Notes: a model not told the origin generated them from the sequence alone. A DNA stretch of 64,000 nt from Vibrio gigantis (GCF_024347515.1 NZ_AP025492.1:1550001-1614000); one strand, 5' to 3'; counted from the stretch's first letter, positions 1-9,063 are shown. Translations and numbers: made by a program.

Positions 1-1
1 T

Positions 2-637
2 ATTAAGGATGTGATTTATCAAGATAGTTACCGAGTTGCTGACGTATACAACTATGTGGATTTATCGACATCAGTGTCGACGATGTTTACGGATAAGTCG
101 GGGTTACAGCCCGATTTCTATGGTGTGAGTGGAACAGAGCTATTTAATGCACATGGCTCTTCCAATTCATCACAGTTTTCCAACATTCGCCTATCTAACA
201 AGCTTTCAGACTTGAATCCGATTAATTCGATGTGGGCAGACGGTGGAACGGCGGCCTTTCAAGGCATATTGAGAGGATCGCAAATCTTGCACGACGGTGA
301 CCCGAACAGCGCTGATCAAGAAGAACAACAAGCCTACAACAAGAAAATCAAGATGCTGCTCATTTTAAGTGATGGGCAAGAAAGCCCTGATAACGGCATC
401 CTCAGAGGGTTAGTCGACAGAGGCATGTGTGACAAAGCAAGAGAAGAGATACCGGGCTTATACATAGGTGTTATTGGTATCGATTTTCGAGCTTCCCAAC
501 AAAGTGGTTTTCAAGACTGCGTAGAAGACCCAAATGAAGACATCATCGATGTATCTAACCTAGATGAATTGATTGAAAAGATAGAAGAACTCATCCGTAA
601 AGGCTCAAAAACAAGCGGAATCACTAAGTTGTATTAG
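2..637 (+). CDS. TadG-like VWA-domain pilus protein, 5'-truncated by window edge
   Basis: The frame is open to the left edge, so only the C-terminal ~211 residues are present and no start can be assigned; the GTG at 11 is internal. The segment has the hydrophobic strand-then-Asp pattern of a von Willebrand factor A fold (MLLILSDGQES near residue 115 of the visible part) followed by a C-terminal helix. A VWA protein followed 8 bases later by an OmpA-family lipid- or wall-anchoring protein is the usual 3' end of Vibrio Tad (Flp pilus) loci, where TadG is an inner-membrane-anchored pseudopilin-like protein with a large periplasmic part. The family call rests on the VWA pattern and the neighbour; the remaining tad genes would lie to the left, outside the window. 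Confidence 0.65.
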   Translation: MKDVIYQDSYRVADVYNYVDLSTSVSTMFTDKSGLQPDFYGVSGTELFNAHGSSNSSQFSNIRLSNKLSDLNPINSMWADGGTAAFQGILRGSQILHDGDPNSADQEEQQAYNKKIKMLLILSDGQESPDNGILRGLVDRGMCDKAREEIPGLYIGVIGIDFRASQQSGFQDCVEDPNEDIIDVSNLDELIEKIEELIRKGSKTSGITKLY

Positions 638-645
638 AGGAAAAT

Positions 646-1284
646 ATGAAAAAGTTAATGATCAGTTCAATCGTCCTATCGACATTGCAACTTAGTTTTA
701 TCGTTCATGCGGAAGAAGGTGTCAGCGTTTATTGCGACACCGCATTCAGTGAATATCAACATAGTGTAAGAGTCGATGATGTCGTCGGCATTGCACAGCA
801 TAGACAAGGCTTTCTACAAATAGAGCAGTCGTCTGACAACAGCGAGCTCAAACAAGCGTTAGCAGGCCAATCCAATCTGGGCATGAATCAATCAGGCTGT
901 AAGACTTGGATCAGTAACCAAGAACGCAAAGGCTTGTTGGCTCGCCTCCATTTTGGTTTTGACCAACACAACTTAACGCCGATGGGCAGTAAAGCATTGA
1001 GTCAGCTCGCAGGTGAGTTAAAGACTAACGGCAGTTCAATTACTGTAGATGGCCACACCGACAGTACGGGCGCAGAAGGTTATAACCAAGCGCTAGGGCT
1101 ACAAAGAGCGCTGACTACGTCGGATGGCTTGATTGCCGATGGTGTTGAGAAAAACCGCTTTGTTATTCGTTCATTTGGTGAAAGTAAGCCTATTGCTTCC
1201 AATGCAACTGCAGAGGGGAGAGCGAAGAATAGACGTTCGGAAATTTGGGCTTCTTCGAACGATGCCGCTGAATTAGAAAATTAG
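646..1284 (+). CDS. OmpA-family periplasmic/outer-membrane protein of the Tad locus
   Basis: 212 residues. A signal peptide ends at about residue 22 (..FIVHA/EEG). The C-terminal half is an OmpA-like peptidoglycan-binding domain: it starts with LHFGFDQHNLTP, carries the GHTDSTG motif that contacts diaminopimelate, and ends with the R-x-x-NRRSEI helix. An AGAGGAAA ribosome-binding site lies just before the ATG, and the gene starts 8 bases after the TadG-like gene, so they are probably co-transcribed. OmpA-type proteins at the end of tad operons are thought to tether the secretion apparatus to the wall; that role is inferred from position. No repeat or truncation is visible. Confidence 0.85.
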   Translation: MKKLMISSIVLSTLQLSFIVHAEEGVSVYCDTAFSEYQHSVRVDDVVGIAQHRQGFLQIEQSSDNSELKQALAGQSNLGMNQSGCKTWISNQERKGLLARLHFGFDQHNLTPMGSKALSQLAGELKTNGSSITVDGHTDSTGAEGYNQALGLQRALTTSDGLIADGVEKNRFVIRSFGESKPIASNATAEGRAKNRRSEIWASSNDAAELEN

Positions 1285-1414
1285 GATGTAGGGCTTGGTT
1301 GTTGCTGAGTGGTAGGTAATAACCGCCCTAGATCATCGCTCTCGGGATTTTTGTTACAACGTTTACTAATGAATATTCGACTAAGTTTAACTATCTGATA
1401 CTAAAGAAATATTA

Positions 1415-2356
1415 ATGCTTTTTGATAAGTTCTCTTCTGAAGGGATGCAAAGAAATATCGATGTCGATACTTGGGTATCTATATTAGATAACATACGAGA
1501 CATAATGGACGCATCGAATGCGGGCATCATCATGATCTCTGATTTGAGTTGTTCAGGTTCTGAGAGTGTATGGAGCTCCTCAAACATATCGTGCAACCAA
1601 CATAAGAGCAAAATTAGCCTCTTTTGTGAGTATGTGCATAACGAAAATCGCACGGTCTATTTGAGTGGTCACGCTGGTGGTGATTCCGTTTCTGCGAATG
1701 GTAAGGATGCTTATAAATCGTTTTGTGGCGTCCCGGTTAGAGATATCGATGGTGAAGTGTTTGCGGTGCTCTTGGTGTTTGATTTAAGCCCAACAGCGTA
1801 TACCGAAAGCCAAGTTAGCTTGATTGAAAACATATCGACTCTATTGCGTTCTGAAATTCTCTTAAAAGAAGAGAGCCGTATTTTATACAAAAACAGTCAT
1901 TTTGATATCATGACGACGCTGCTTAATCGAAGGGGCTTTTTCCATGAATTCAACAAAGCAAACATAAGTGATGGCGAGATCGTTTGTTTGTATTTCGACT
2001 TGGATAATTTGAAGTACATTAACGATTCGTATGGCCACTTCAAAGGCGATGATTATATATCTGGTTTTGCGTCATGCATTAAAAACAATTCAACGTATAA
2101 CAGTATATCGGCTAGGATTGGTGGTGATGAATTCATTGTCGTCATTCATTCAGAAGAGCCGGGGTATGCTTTTGAGTTGATCAATAAAATTCGTGCTGAA
2201 TTTCATGATTTCATTAAAAGTTTTCATTGTGATGATGAGGTGCCACTCGGTTTTTCATATGGTTGTGGTATCGCTGACTCTCGGAACTTCAATATCATTA
2301 ATTTAATAAAGTCGTCCGATGAAAACATGTACCTCAATAAAAAAAATAAGATTTAG
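1415..2356 (+). CDS. GAF-like sensor diguanylate cyclase (GGDEF)
   Basis: 313 residues, predicted to make cyclic di-GMP from two GTP. Residues ~10-150 look like a GAF-type sensory domain (helix DTWVSILDNIRDIMDASNAG, then alternating strands). A connecting helix follows, then a GGDEF domain from ~165 with an intact GGDEF at 236-240 and the upstream metal-binding YFDLDNLKYIND segment. The usual inhibitory RxxD motif five residues before GGDEF is absent, so product feedback inhibition is not expected. There is no transmembrane segment, so it is probably cytosolic. It ends at a terminator shared with the convergent purA paralogue. The ligand of the sensory domain cannot be told from sequence. Confidence 0.85.
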   Translation: MLFDKFSSEGMQRNIDVDTWVSILDNIRDIMDASNAGIIMISDLSCSGSESVWSSSNISCNQHKSKISLFCEYVHNENRTVYLSGHAGGDSVSANGKDAYKSFCGVPVRDIDGEVFAVLLVFDLSPTAYTESQVSLIENISTLLRSEILLKEESRILYKNSHFDIMTTLLNRRGFFHEFNKANISDGEIVCLYFDLDNLKYINDSYGHFKGDDYISGFASCIKNNSTYNSISARIGGDEFIVVIHSEEPGYAFELINKIRAEFHDFIKSFHCDDEVPLGFSYGCGIADSRNFNIINLIKSSDENMYLNKKNKI

Positions 2357-2376
2357 CCGTTTGTGACAGACGTAAA

Positions 2377-2399
2377 AAAGCCCACTGAATGTGGGCTTT
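2377..2399. terminator. Bidirectional hairpin terminator between GGDEF gene and purA paralogue
   Basis: A perfect 9-bp stem (AAAGCCCAC / GTGGGCTTT) with a 5-base loop lies 21 bases after the GGDEF stop and 28 bases before the end of the convergent purA-like gene. The A-run on the left arm gives the U-tract for minus-strand transcripts. Confidence 0.8.
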
Positions 2400-2426
2400 G
2401 ATGTAGATGTTGTACCGTCTTCTTAA

Positions 2427-3686
2427 CTAAGCTCGAATGATCATTTGCTCGCGTTCAGGACCTACCGATACCATTACAATTGGCACGCCCATCAACTCTT
2501 CGATACGAGTTACGTAATCTTGTGCTGCTTGAGGAAGGCTCTCAAACGTGCGGCAACCCGTGATGTCTTCACCCCAACCTGCCATATCTTCATAAACAGG
2601 TTTTAGCTCGGCAGTTTGCGGCCAAATTGGGTTCTCTGTATGTTCACCTGAGTAAGCCGTACAGATCTTAAGTTCAGATAAACCAGACAAGCAATCAATC
2701 TTAGTCAGTGCGATCTCAGTCGCGGCTTGCAGGTCAACACCGTTGCGAGTTGCTACTGCGTCGAAGTAACCCATATCACGTGGACGACCTGTTGTTGCAC
2801 CGTATTCGTTAGAGCTTTCGCGGAAGCTGTCTTGCTCTTCCATTGCCGTAACAAGCGTGCCAGTACCCACTGATGAGCTGAATGACTTAGCAACGGCAAT
2901 AACGCGCTCAGGACGAAGGGCTGGTAAGCCACTACCGATACCTGCGTAAGCTGCAGTTACATTAGAAGAGGTCGTCCATGGGTATTCACCGTAGACAAGG
3001 TCACGACCTGCACCTAATTGAGCTTCAAATAGTAAGTTTGCGTCTTGTGATTGAAGTGCTTTAAGCGGTTCAGTCACGTTGCAAATGAACGGACGCCAAG
3101 CTTTGGTCACTTCAAGTAGCCACTCTGTCATTTCAGAAGCGGTTTGAGTGAAGTCACATTGAGGGTATAGCGCTTTGAGCTGAGGCATCTTCCAATCAAG
3201 CAGGAACTGAATGCGCTGCTCTAAAATCTCAGGTTGATTCAACCAACCCACAAGAATGCCTTTCTTCATTACACGGTCGCCGTACGCTGGCGCAATACCT
3301 TGACGTGTTGAACCGTAAGCACCATCGCCTAAACGTTCTTCTTCAAGCGTATCTTCAAGGGCGTGTAAAGGTAGACACAGTGTCGCACGGTCTGAAATCG
3401 CCATTTTCACTTTGATGCCAGCCGCTTGTACTTCTGCAATCTCTTCAGTTAGCGCAGCAGGGCTGATCACCATGCCAGGGCCAAGAACCGCCGCACAATC
3501 AGGATTAAAAATACCACTAGGGAGTTGGTGCAGTTTGAATGTACCGAAGTCATTTACCACAGTATGACCTGCATTGTTTCCGCCTTGAAAGCGAATGCTA
3601 GCAGAAGCTTGGTCTGCTAAAAAATCAACGATACGGCCTTTGCCTTCGTCGCCCCAGTTTGCGCCTACAACAACAATAGATGGCAT
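2427..3686 (-). CDS. purA: Adenylosuccinate synthetase, divergent PurA paralogue
   Basis: Converts IMP, aspartate and GTP to adenylosuccinate in AMP synthesis. The chosen start (MPSIVVVGANWGDEGKG) has an AGGAG site 7 bases upstream and gives 419 residues; an in-frame start ten codons earlier has no such site. The P-loop GDEGKG with its catalytic Asp, the NNAGHT segment, the TTSSNVTAAYAG loop and GATTGR are all kept. Compared with my memory of E. coli PurA, the FEGAQGT segment is replaced by FEAQLGAG and the RRRRTG loop reads RPRDMG. It is therefore clearly not the usual housekeeping Vibrio PurA and is probably a second copy. It is divergent from a LysR gene, which suggests conditional expression. 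Activity is likely but the physiological substrate could differ. Confidence 0.85.
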   Translation of the reverse strand: MPSIVVVGANWGDEGKGRIVDFLADQASASIRFQGGNNAGHTVVNDFGTFKLHQLPSGIFNPDCAAVLGPGMVISPAALTEEIAEVQAAGIKVKMAISDRATLCLPLHALEDTLEEERLGDGAYGSTRQGIAPAYGDRVMKKGILVGWLNQPEILEQRIQFLLDWKMPQLKALYPQCDFTQTASEMTEWLLEVTKAWRPFICNVTEPLKALQSQDANLLFEAQLGAGRDLVYGEYPWTTSSNVTAAYAGIGSGLPALRPERVIAVAKSFSSSVGTGTLVTAMEEQDSFRESSNEYGATTGRPRDMGYFDAVATRNGVDLQAATEIALTKIDCLSGLSELKICTAYSGEHTENPIWPQTAELKPVYEDMAGWGEDITGCRTFESLPQAAQDYVTRIEELMGVPIVMVSVGPEREQMIIRA

Positions 3687-3807
3687 AATTTTTCTCCTGA
3701 CTGATTGAGAAATCATGTTAGTCCTGCAAAAAGAATAAGAGAAATTAATTATCTTTATTATCTTGATAAGGATTCCATATGTCCTTAAGGTCTTAACCTA
3801 CAAGCAA

Positions 3808-3857
3808 GATTCCCTATCACGTTCGTCCCTCACTGTAGGGAATGACGGAAGGGGCAT
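3808..3857. repeat. Copy A of a palindromic intergenic repeat
   Basis: The block from GATTCCC to GGGGCA can be aligned almost end to end with the block at 27441-27488 (shared GAT-CCC left end, CGTTCCTC-like middle, ATGACGGA, GGGCA right end). The inner arms TCCCTA and TAGGGA form a hairpin, but the outer arms have decayed. Only two copies are in this window, but such near-palindromes are scattered in Vibrio intergenic DNA. It lies between the divergent purA-like and LysR genes. Confidence 0.6.
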
Positions 3858-3901
3858 TCTTCATTTTTAGGGAATGATATAAGTGACACGAGAGAGAGGA
3901 C

Positions 3902-4813
3902 ATGATGCTCGATATTAATTTGTTGAAGACGTTTGTGACGCTTGCGGAGTACAAGCATTTTGGGAAAGCGGCAAATGCGCTTCATATGACACAGCCCAAT
4001 GTGAGTTTGCACCTGAAACAATTAGAGCAACAAACACGTATAAAGTTGATAGAGAGAAGCCCATTTCAATTGACTCAAGCGGGTGAGCGGCTATTGGAAA
4101 CAAGCCAAAGAACGCTACTCGAACTGCAGATTTGTCAGGCCGATCTCAATGCCATCAACGACCTTAAAATAGGGACGTTAACCATTGCTGTGAGTGACAT
4201 CATTTCTCGATTCTTGTTGATTCGTCCGTTCCAGAAGTTCAAAGCGCAGTATCCCGGTATTGACCTTACGCTATTGAATACCACCTCATCTCAGGCATCG
4301 AGTTTAGTTAAAAATGCTCAAGCGGATATTGGTTTTGTTATCGCCAAAGAACAGCACAACGAGTCACTCTATTTCACTAAGCTGCAAGAGCTTTCTTGGT
4401 GTGCGCTTGGCGATGGCTTAGATTTCCAAGACTCTAATCGTTCGACAGAAAGTGAACTAAAAGATGAAGGAGCAGAAGCGGAATTGACTTTGATTCTACT
4501 GGGGCATGATACGAGAACACGTGACTTCATCGATGAAGGTTTACCAAGTTTGAATCTACCTAATCACAGGGTAATGGAAGTAGGGAGTGTTGACGCTCAA
4601 ATCGACTGGGCAGAAGCGGGATTTGGGGTTGCCATCATTCCTGAGTTTGCGATGTCCACCAAGCAGCACTTGAATTCGAAAGTGACACCATTAACCAACT
4701 TCTCGAGCACTAGCCTTGGTTACATCGTGAGGCAGAGTCAAGTGTTGTCGAAAGCGACCAAGCAGTTGTTAGGCTGGGTCAATGATGAGATTACTCTGTT
4801 GCAAAACAAATAA
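3902..4813 (+). CDS. LysR-family transcriptional regulator
   Basis: 303 residues. There is an N-terminal winged helix-turn-helix (FGKAANALHMTQPNVSLHLKQLE, residues ~18-40) followed by a LysR substrate-binding domain (~90-290) with the usual two-lobed periplasmic-binding-protein pattern. Two adjacent ATGs are possible; the GAGAGAGGA site sits 1 base before the first and 4 bases before the second (3905), so the second may be the true start. It is transcribed divergently from the purA paralogue across ~215 bases, the classic layout in which a LysR protein controls the divergent gene and itself. The inducer is unknown. Confidence 0.85.
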   Translation: MMLDINLLKTFVTLAEYKHFGKAANALHMTQPNVSLHLKQLEQQTRIKLIERSPFQLTQAGERLLETSQRTLLELQICQADLNAINDLKIGTLTIAVSDIISRFLLIRPFQKFKAQYPGIDLTLLNTTSSQASSLVKNAQADIGFVIAKEQHNESLYFTKLQELSWCALGDGLDFQDSNRSTESELKDEGAEAELTLILLGHDTRTRDFIDEGLPSLNLPNHRVMEVGSVDAQIDWAEAGFGVAIIPEFAMSTKQHLNSKVTPLTNFSSTSLGYIVRQSQVLSKATKQLLGWVNDEITLLQNK

Positions 4814-4839
4814 TTCCATCTCTCAATTAGATCTATCTA

Positions 4840-4866
4840 GGCCCGCCGCGTGTGGGCTTTTTTGTG
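4840..4866 (+). terminator. Rho-independent terminator after LysR gene
   Basis: GCCCGC / GTGGGC stem (one G-U pair) with a 5-base loop, followed by a T-tract (TTTTTTTG). It lies about 27 bases after the LysR stop. Confidence 0.75.
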
Positions 4867-4973
4867 TCGGTAAAGTACCGTTCTTGCTCAGAGCAGTAGG
4901 CTATAGAGATAACTTAAAGCTCTCATCATCCATTCCTTCTGTAAATCAGAGCCTCAAAACTCATCGTTGACAA

Positions 4974-4990
4974 AGTTTGATTATCAAACT
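4974..4990. promoter_or_regulatory. Operator-like palindrome upstream of dmeF (site 1)
   Basis: AGTTTGATTATCAAACT is a perfect 8-bp inverted repeat around one base. It lies 100 bases before the dmeF start and recurs in shorter form at 5008-5020, 32 bases centre to centre (three helical turns). Since a MarR gene is coupled to dmeF, these are the likely autoregulatory operators. Size and symmetry fit MarR sites; binding is inferred. Confidence 0.55.
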
Positions 4991-5007
4991 AAATTTCAAT
5001 GAATTAC

Positions 5008-5020
5008 TTTGATGATCAAA
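5008..5020. promoter_or_regulatory. Operator-like palindrome upstream of dmeF (site 2)
   Basis: TTTGATGATCAAA repeats the 6-bp arms of the site at 4974-4990 around a single central base. A possible third half-site (TTAATCAAAA) follows at 5029-5038. These sit in the AT-rich promoter region of the dmeF-marR unit. Confidence 0.5.
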
Positions 5021-5090
5021 TTACTTGTTAATCAAAATTATCTTAATAAGAAAGATCGTCTAACTACTAACACAATCTAAGGACGCCATT

Positions 5091-6086
5091 TTGAGTTTTC
5101 CAACACGTCATCAACACAACTTCTCTTCACACAATCAACAAGGTGAAAAACGCACTTTCTACGTTCTCTTGTTAACCGTCATCACCATGGTTGTCGAGAT
5201 TATTGCAGGTACTATTTACGGTTCTATGGCGTTACTTGCTGATGGTTGGCACATGGGAACGCATGCTGCAGCGTTTGGTATCACCTTGTTCGCCTACCGT
5301 TATGCGAAGAAGCATGCTGACAGTGAACGTTTCTCTTTCGGTACGGGCAAAGTCAGCGTATTAGGCGGGTACACCAGCGCGATTGCATTGGGTATTGTGG
5401 CGTTGTTGATGCTGGTGGAGTCAGTACATCGCTTGTTCAACCCACAGGCTATTCAGTTTAATGAAGCGATTATTGTTGCGTGTATTGGTTTGACAGTGAA
5501 TGTCGTGAGTATGTTTTTGCTAGGGGACCATCATCATGACCACGGACATGATCATGGACACGAACACTCTCATTTTGAACATAAGGGACACAACCACAAT
5601 CATCAACATGATGGGCATCAAGAACACACCGAGCACAAAGGGCACCATCACGATCACAACTTGCGTGCGGCCTACATGCACGTCTTGGCCGATACATTGA
5701 CTTCTCTGTTGGCGATTGTTGCTCTGCTATTTGGTAAGTTTTACGGTTGGAACTGGTTGGATGCCGCAATGGGTATGGTTGGTGCGGTTGTGATTGCCAA
5801 ATGGACAATGAACCTCATGAAACAGACAAGTCCAATCTTACTCGATCAGAATATTGACGATGAGTACCGTAACGGCATAACTGAAGCTTTAGCTCCTTAT
5901 GCAGCCGTAACCGACTTACATATGTGGAAGGTGAGTGGGCATCACTACTCAGCGGCGATTACTCTTGAATCAAACAGCGACAGAAGCGTCTCTGAATATA
6001 AACAAATGCTCGCCAAGTTTGATAAGATTAATCATCTTACTCTTGAAGTACATTCAAATGACCATGCGAAATATAGAACAGCTTAA
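5091..6086 (+). CDS. dmeF: DmeF-like cation diffusion facilitator (Co/Ni/Zn efflux)
   Basis: 331 residues, inner-membrane proton-coupled divalent metal exporter. The start is TTG, supported by an AAGGA site 7 bases upstream and by the family N-terminus (RHQHNFSSHNQQGEKRT before TM1). Six TM segments are expected; the metal-site motifs ADGWHMGTHA in TM2 and HVLADTLTSL in TM5 are present. A long His-rich loop (residues ~145-190, 21 His in about 46 residues) separates TM4 and TM5, a DmeF hallmark. The C-terminal cytosolic domain is short. The 3' end overlaps a MarR gene that probably regulates it. Substrate preference (Co, Ni or Zn) is inferred from the subfamily only. Confidence 0.85.
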   Translation: MSFPTRHQHNFSSHNQQGEKRTFYVLLLTVITMVVEIIAGTIYGSMALLADGWHMGTHAAAFGITLFAYRYAKKHADSERFSFGTGKVSVLGGYTSAIALGIVALLMLVESVHRLFNPQAIQFNEAIIVACIGLTVNVVSMFLLGDHHHDHGHDHGHEHSHFEHKGHNHNHQHDGHQEHTEHKGHHHDHNLRAAYMHVLADTLTSLLAIVALLFGKFYGWNWLDAAMGMVGAVVIAKWTMNLMKQTSPILLDQNIDDEYRNGITEALAPYAAVTDLHMWKVSGHHYSAAITLESNSDRSVSEYKQMLAKFDKINHLTLEVHSNDHAKYRTA

Positions 6087-6480
6087 CCAAATACTGACTG
6101 AGTTCTACGATAAAATGTCTTCGTGGGAGCAGTCTGTTGTCAAAGAGACGGGTTACTCCCTGGCTCAAGTACACACCATTGAAGTACTTGGTATGCATGG
6201 CGCGTTAAGAATGAAAGAGCTCGCTGAAAAGTTGGGTATCACCACGGGTACACTTACCGTTCAAATCGAAAAGTTGGTTAAAGCAGAATTGATTGAACGC
6301 CATCAACACCCAACCGACCGCCGAGCAATTGTGGTTGCTTTAACTAATGAAGGCCAAAAAATCCACGTTCATCATAACCAACTCCACTTGAATTTGGTTA
6401 ATGAGTTGACGCAAGACATCGAAGAAGACGAGAAAGTGGTGTTATTGAAGAGCCTAACCAAGATGGTAAAAGCGTTTTAG
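6058..6480 (+). CDS. MarR-family transcriptional regulator coupled to dmeF
   Basis: 140 residues from the ATG at 6058 (MTMRNIEQLNQ); the ATG at 6064 is an alternative. A longer open frame begins at 5935, but its extra part lies inside dmeF in another frame and is not family-like. It contains a winged HTH (MKELAEKLGITTGTLTVQIEKLVKAELIERHQHPTDRRAIVVALT) with the D-RR wing typical of MarR, flanked by dimerisation helices. The start overlaps the dmeF end by 29 bases, so translation is probably coupled. The two palindromes before dmeF are its likely operators, making it a metal- or stress-responsive repressor of the pump; this is inference. Confidence 0.85.
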   Translation: MTMRNIEQLNQILTEFYDKMSSWEQSVVKETGYSLAQVHTIEVLGMHGALRMKELAEKLGITTGTLTVQIEKLVKAELIERHQHPTDRRAIVVALTNEGQKIHVHHNQLHLNLVNELTQDIEEDEKVVLLKSLTKMVKAF

Positions 6481-7046
6481 TTAAGTTCGCACCCTAACTT
6501 ATTAGCGGCAAAGCGATTGATTAAGAAATCCAAAAATGGACCTGACTCGAATTAAGTCGGTCCATTTTTCTCGCCGTTTACGCTCGACAGTACAATCACC
6601 AATCGATGGATTCACAGTTTAAAAAAACAAGTCAAAATCTCCAATATTGCGCTTCGCTCTTGCTCCTTTTATGAGCCAAAAAAACGTCATTTCTAACCCT
6701 TCAGTCAATAATAGTCCAAAGTGTTTTAATTCAAAGTCTTATATAGCGGGGTGTTCAGGCCTTCACGCTCCGTCAAATAGCTGTCTCTCACTTTTATCAT
6801 TCAACTAATGTACATGTATTCAATTTGTGTTATTGATGCATTTATCTTTAGTGAGAAGAATCATTCTCTGTTTGAATACCATTGAGAATGTCACTGCTGG
6901 TGGACTAAACAGTCGCTAGGTTTAGTGCTCATTACTGATACAAAAACCATAACCATAACAATAACCAGGTCGCACGAGTTGTATTCCATGCTTCGATGCG
7001 ATCAATTAGATACTCATAGTTAATTTAGTAAAGACGAGCCACGTAT
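6481..7046. other. 566-base intergenic region between marR and the chemoreceptor
   Basis: It holds the marR terminator at 6532-6569 and then AT-rich DNA without a convincing open frame on either strand. A small inverted repeat, GAGAA/TTCTC, is at 6853-6868, and a CATAAC-type short repeat lies near 6947-6965. The chemoreceptor promoter is presumably in the last 200 bases; no operator was recognised. Confidence 0.5.
6532..6569 (+). terminator. Terminator after marR
   Basis: A long stem, AAAAATGGACC paired with GGTCCATTTTT and extended by GACT/AGTC, lies about 50 bases after the marR stop, ending in a T-run. Confidence 0.75.
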
Positions 7047-8822
7047 ATGAATATAAAGAAAAAGCTCTATTCGTTGGGGATGTTCTCCATCTTCGGCATG
7101 ATTTCACTGTTGTTTACCACATCGCAATTTGCAGACACCACCGCTCAAATGAGCGAAGCCAAACAAATCACCAAAGAACTTGAAGTGCGACTACTCAATC
7201 TTCGCCGTAACGAGAAAGATTTCCTATTACGTAGTGATATGAAGTACCTCGCCAAGTTCGACGTAAACTACAATAAATTCTTAGCGTCTGAATCTGAGCT
7301 TAATGCGGTGCTCAGTGATTTAGGTTTAGCGAACAGTACACACCTACGTGAAGACATCGAAACCTACCACACAAGCTTTGTTAACTTAGTAAAAGCGAGT
7401 GAAGTCTATGGGTTTGCGCGAGACAAAGGCTTGCTAGGCGAGTTTCATGTTTTGCTCGATAGCATTAGCGCGACAGCCAGTGCTGAACAAAAAATCGAGC
7501 TTTACCTGTTTAATGACTTAATTGAGAAGGGGAAGTTTGACCCGAGTGTTCTTTCTATAACTTCGAATATGAGTAGCTCAGCTGCTTTGATAGATGCTGC
7601 TCGTCAAGTGGTTGAACAGAAGCGAGTGATTGGCTTGAAGCACAACGAAGGTCTGCTAGGCGAAGCCCGTTCTGGTTCACACGCTATCGAAACTCAGTTT
7701 AAAGAGTTTTCCGCTGTATTAGACCAAGAAACCCAACAAGAGATGGACAAACTATCGCTGATCAACAACATCCTTTGCGTCACGCTACTCGTGTCGATCA
7801 TTCTGTTCAGTTGGTTAATTGTCCGTTCTATTATCGGCAAGATTGAGTCACTGCTTTCGGTGATTCGCAACATCGTTGATTCTAACGACGTGTCTATTCG
7901 TTCGCACCTTGATGGCAAAGACGAACTCGGCACTTTAGGCCAATACTTCAACCAATTGCTTGATCAGCTAGAAGGCTTGATCGCGGCATCTCAATCTAAG
8001 TCACAGCAACTGACACAAAGCACGTCGAACATGCATGACGAGCTAGAGTCAGTAATCAAACAGTTTGAAGTGCAAGCTAACCATACCTCAACCATGACAA
8101 CCTCAGTGCAAGAGATGGTACTCACCATTGGCGAAATTTCTGAAAGCACATCGGTTGCTGCAGAAGGTGTTCATCAAGCGAAAGTGAATGCAGACAAGGG
8201 CCGAGAGGTGGTTGTCGCGACCATCGATAATATTACCCAGTTGTCTGAGCGCCTTTCAAGCAGCCAAGATTCGATTAGCTCACTGAACCATCATGTTGAT
8301 CAAATTGGCGATGCGGTAAACATCATCCAAGGTATTGCAGAACAAACCAACCTATTGGCACTGAACGCTGCAATTGAAGCTGCACGTGCAGGTGAACAAG
8401 GCCGCGGCTTTGCCGTGGTTGCTGACGAAGTACGTGCATTGGCAAGCCGCACGCATCAATCAACGACTGAAATCACAAGTGTTGTTACGGCAATTCAGAG
8501 CCAAATGAACGCTTCGATGACAGAGATTGGAGAGTGTAACCAACAAGGCCAATTAACACTAAAAGATTCAGAAGAACTTGATGCAAGCCTGCAGCTTATC
8601 CTAAGCGATATGGAAAGCATTCAAGGCAACTCTGAACGTATTGCTTCTGCAATTGAAGAGCAGGGCGCAGTGATGGCGCAAGTGAGTGATTCAATCACAG
8701 AGCTGAACACCATCTCGAACGACAATAACGCATCAGCTCAACACTGTTTGATTGAAGTCGATAAAGTCGCAGAGCAAGCAAGTGACATGGACAAAGCAGT
8801 CGCGCAGTTTAAGACATCTTAG
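7047..8822 (+). CDS. Methyl-accepting chemotaxis protein
   Basis: 591 residues, inner-membrane chemoreceptor. TM1 is near residues 8-28, and a helical periplasmic sensor runs from ~30 to 237 with the [11 protein letters not shown] segment typical of helical-bimodular (HBM-like) sensors. TM2 is at ~240-262, followed by a HAMP domain and a long coiled-coil signalling domain. The CheA/CheW-contact hairpin is intact ([34 protein letters not shown]). No C-terminal CheR-tethering pentapeptide is present. It stands alone, with a terminator at each side. The ligand is unknown; HBM sensors often bind organic acids, but nothing here fixes that. Confidence 0.9.
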   Translation: MNIKKKLYSLGMFSIFGMISLLFTTSQFADTTAQMSEAKQITKELEVRLLNLRRNEKDFLLRSDMKYLAKFDVNYNKFLASESELNAVLSDLGLANSTHLREDIETYHTSFVNLVKASEVYGFARDKGLLGEFHVLLDSISATASAEQKIELYLFNDLIEKGKFDPSVLSITSNMSSSAALIDAARQVVEQKRVIGLKHNEGLLGEARSGSHAIETQFKEFSAVLDQETQQEMDKLSLINNILCVTLLVSIILFSWLIVRSIIGKIESLLSVIRNIVDSNDVSIRSHLDGKDELGTLGQYFNQLLDQLEGLIAASQSKSQQLTQSTSNMHDELESVIKQFEVQANHTSTMTTSVQEMVLTIGEISESTSVAAEGVHQAKVNADKGREVVVATIDNITQLSERLSSSQDSISSLNHHVDQIGDAVNIIQGIAEQTNLLALNAAIEAARAGEQGRGFAVVADEVRALASRTHQSTTEITSVVTAIQSQMNASMTEIGECNQQGQLTLKDSEELDASLQLILSDMESIQGNSERIASAIEEQGAVMAQVSDSITELNTISNDNNASAQHCLIEVDKVAEQASDMDKAVAQFKTS

Positions 8823-8867
8823 AAGCAACCTAGTTGCGTTAAAGAGTACGGCCAAACAACTTAATAG

Positions 8868-8896
8868 AAAGGCGCGGGTTATCTGCGCCTTTTTTG
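8868..8896 (+). terminator. Terminator after chemoreceptor gene
   Basis: AAGGCGC / GCGCCTT stem with a 9-base loop and a run of six T, about 45 bases after the stop. Confidence 0.85.
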
Positions 8897-9063
8897 TATC
8901 TGATGGATAGGCAATTCCATGGACAGATAGAAATAAGAATAAGGCATTCCAAAATAGACTTAAGTATCTGTGAAATATAACTAAAATAATGACAGACTAT
9001 CGAATGAAAGAACGTATTGGCGCGTTTCTGGCAAATGTTTAAATCTATAGGAAGAGAAACAAC

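Noticed and set aside
5935..6057. Longer N-terminus for the MarR regulator
   Set aside because: It lies inside dmeF in another frame, giving non-family sequence.
6853..6868. GAGAA/TTCTC inverted repeat before the chemoreceptor, considered as a Fur site
   Set aside because: Too short and does not match the Fur consensus.
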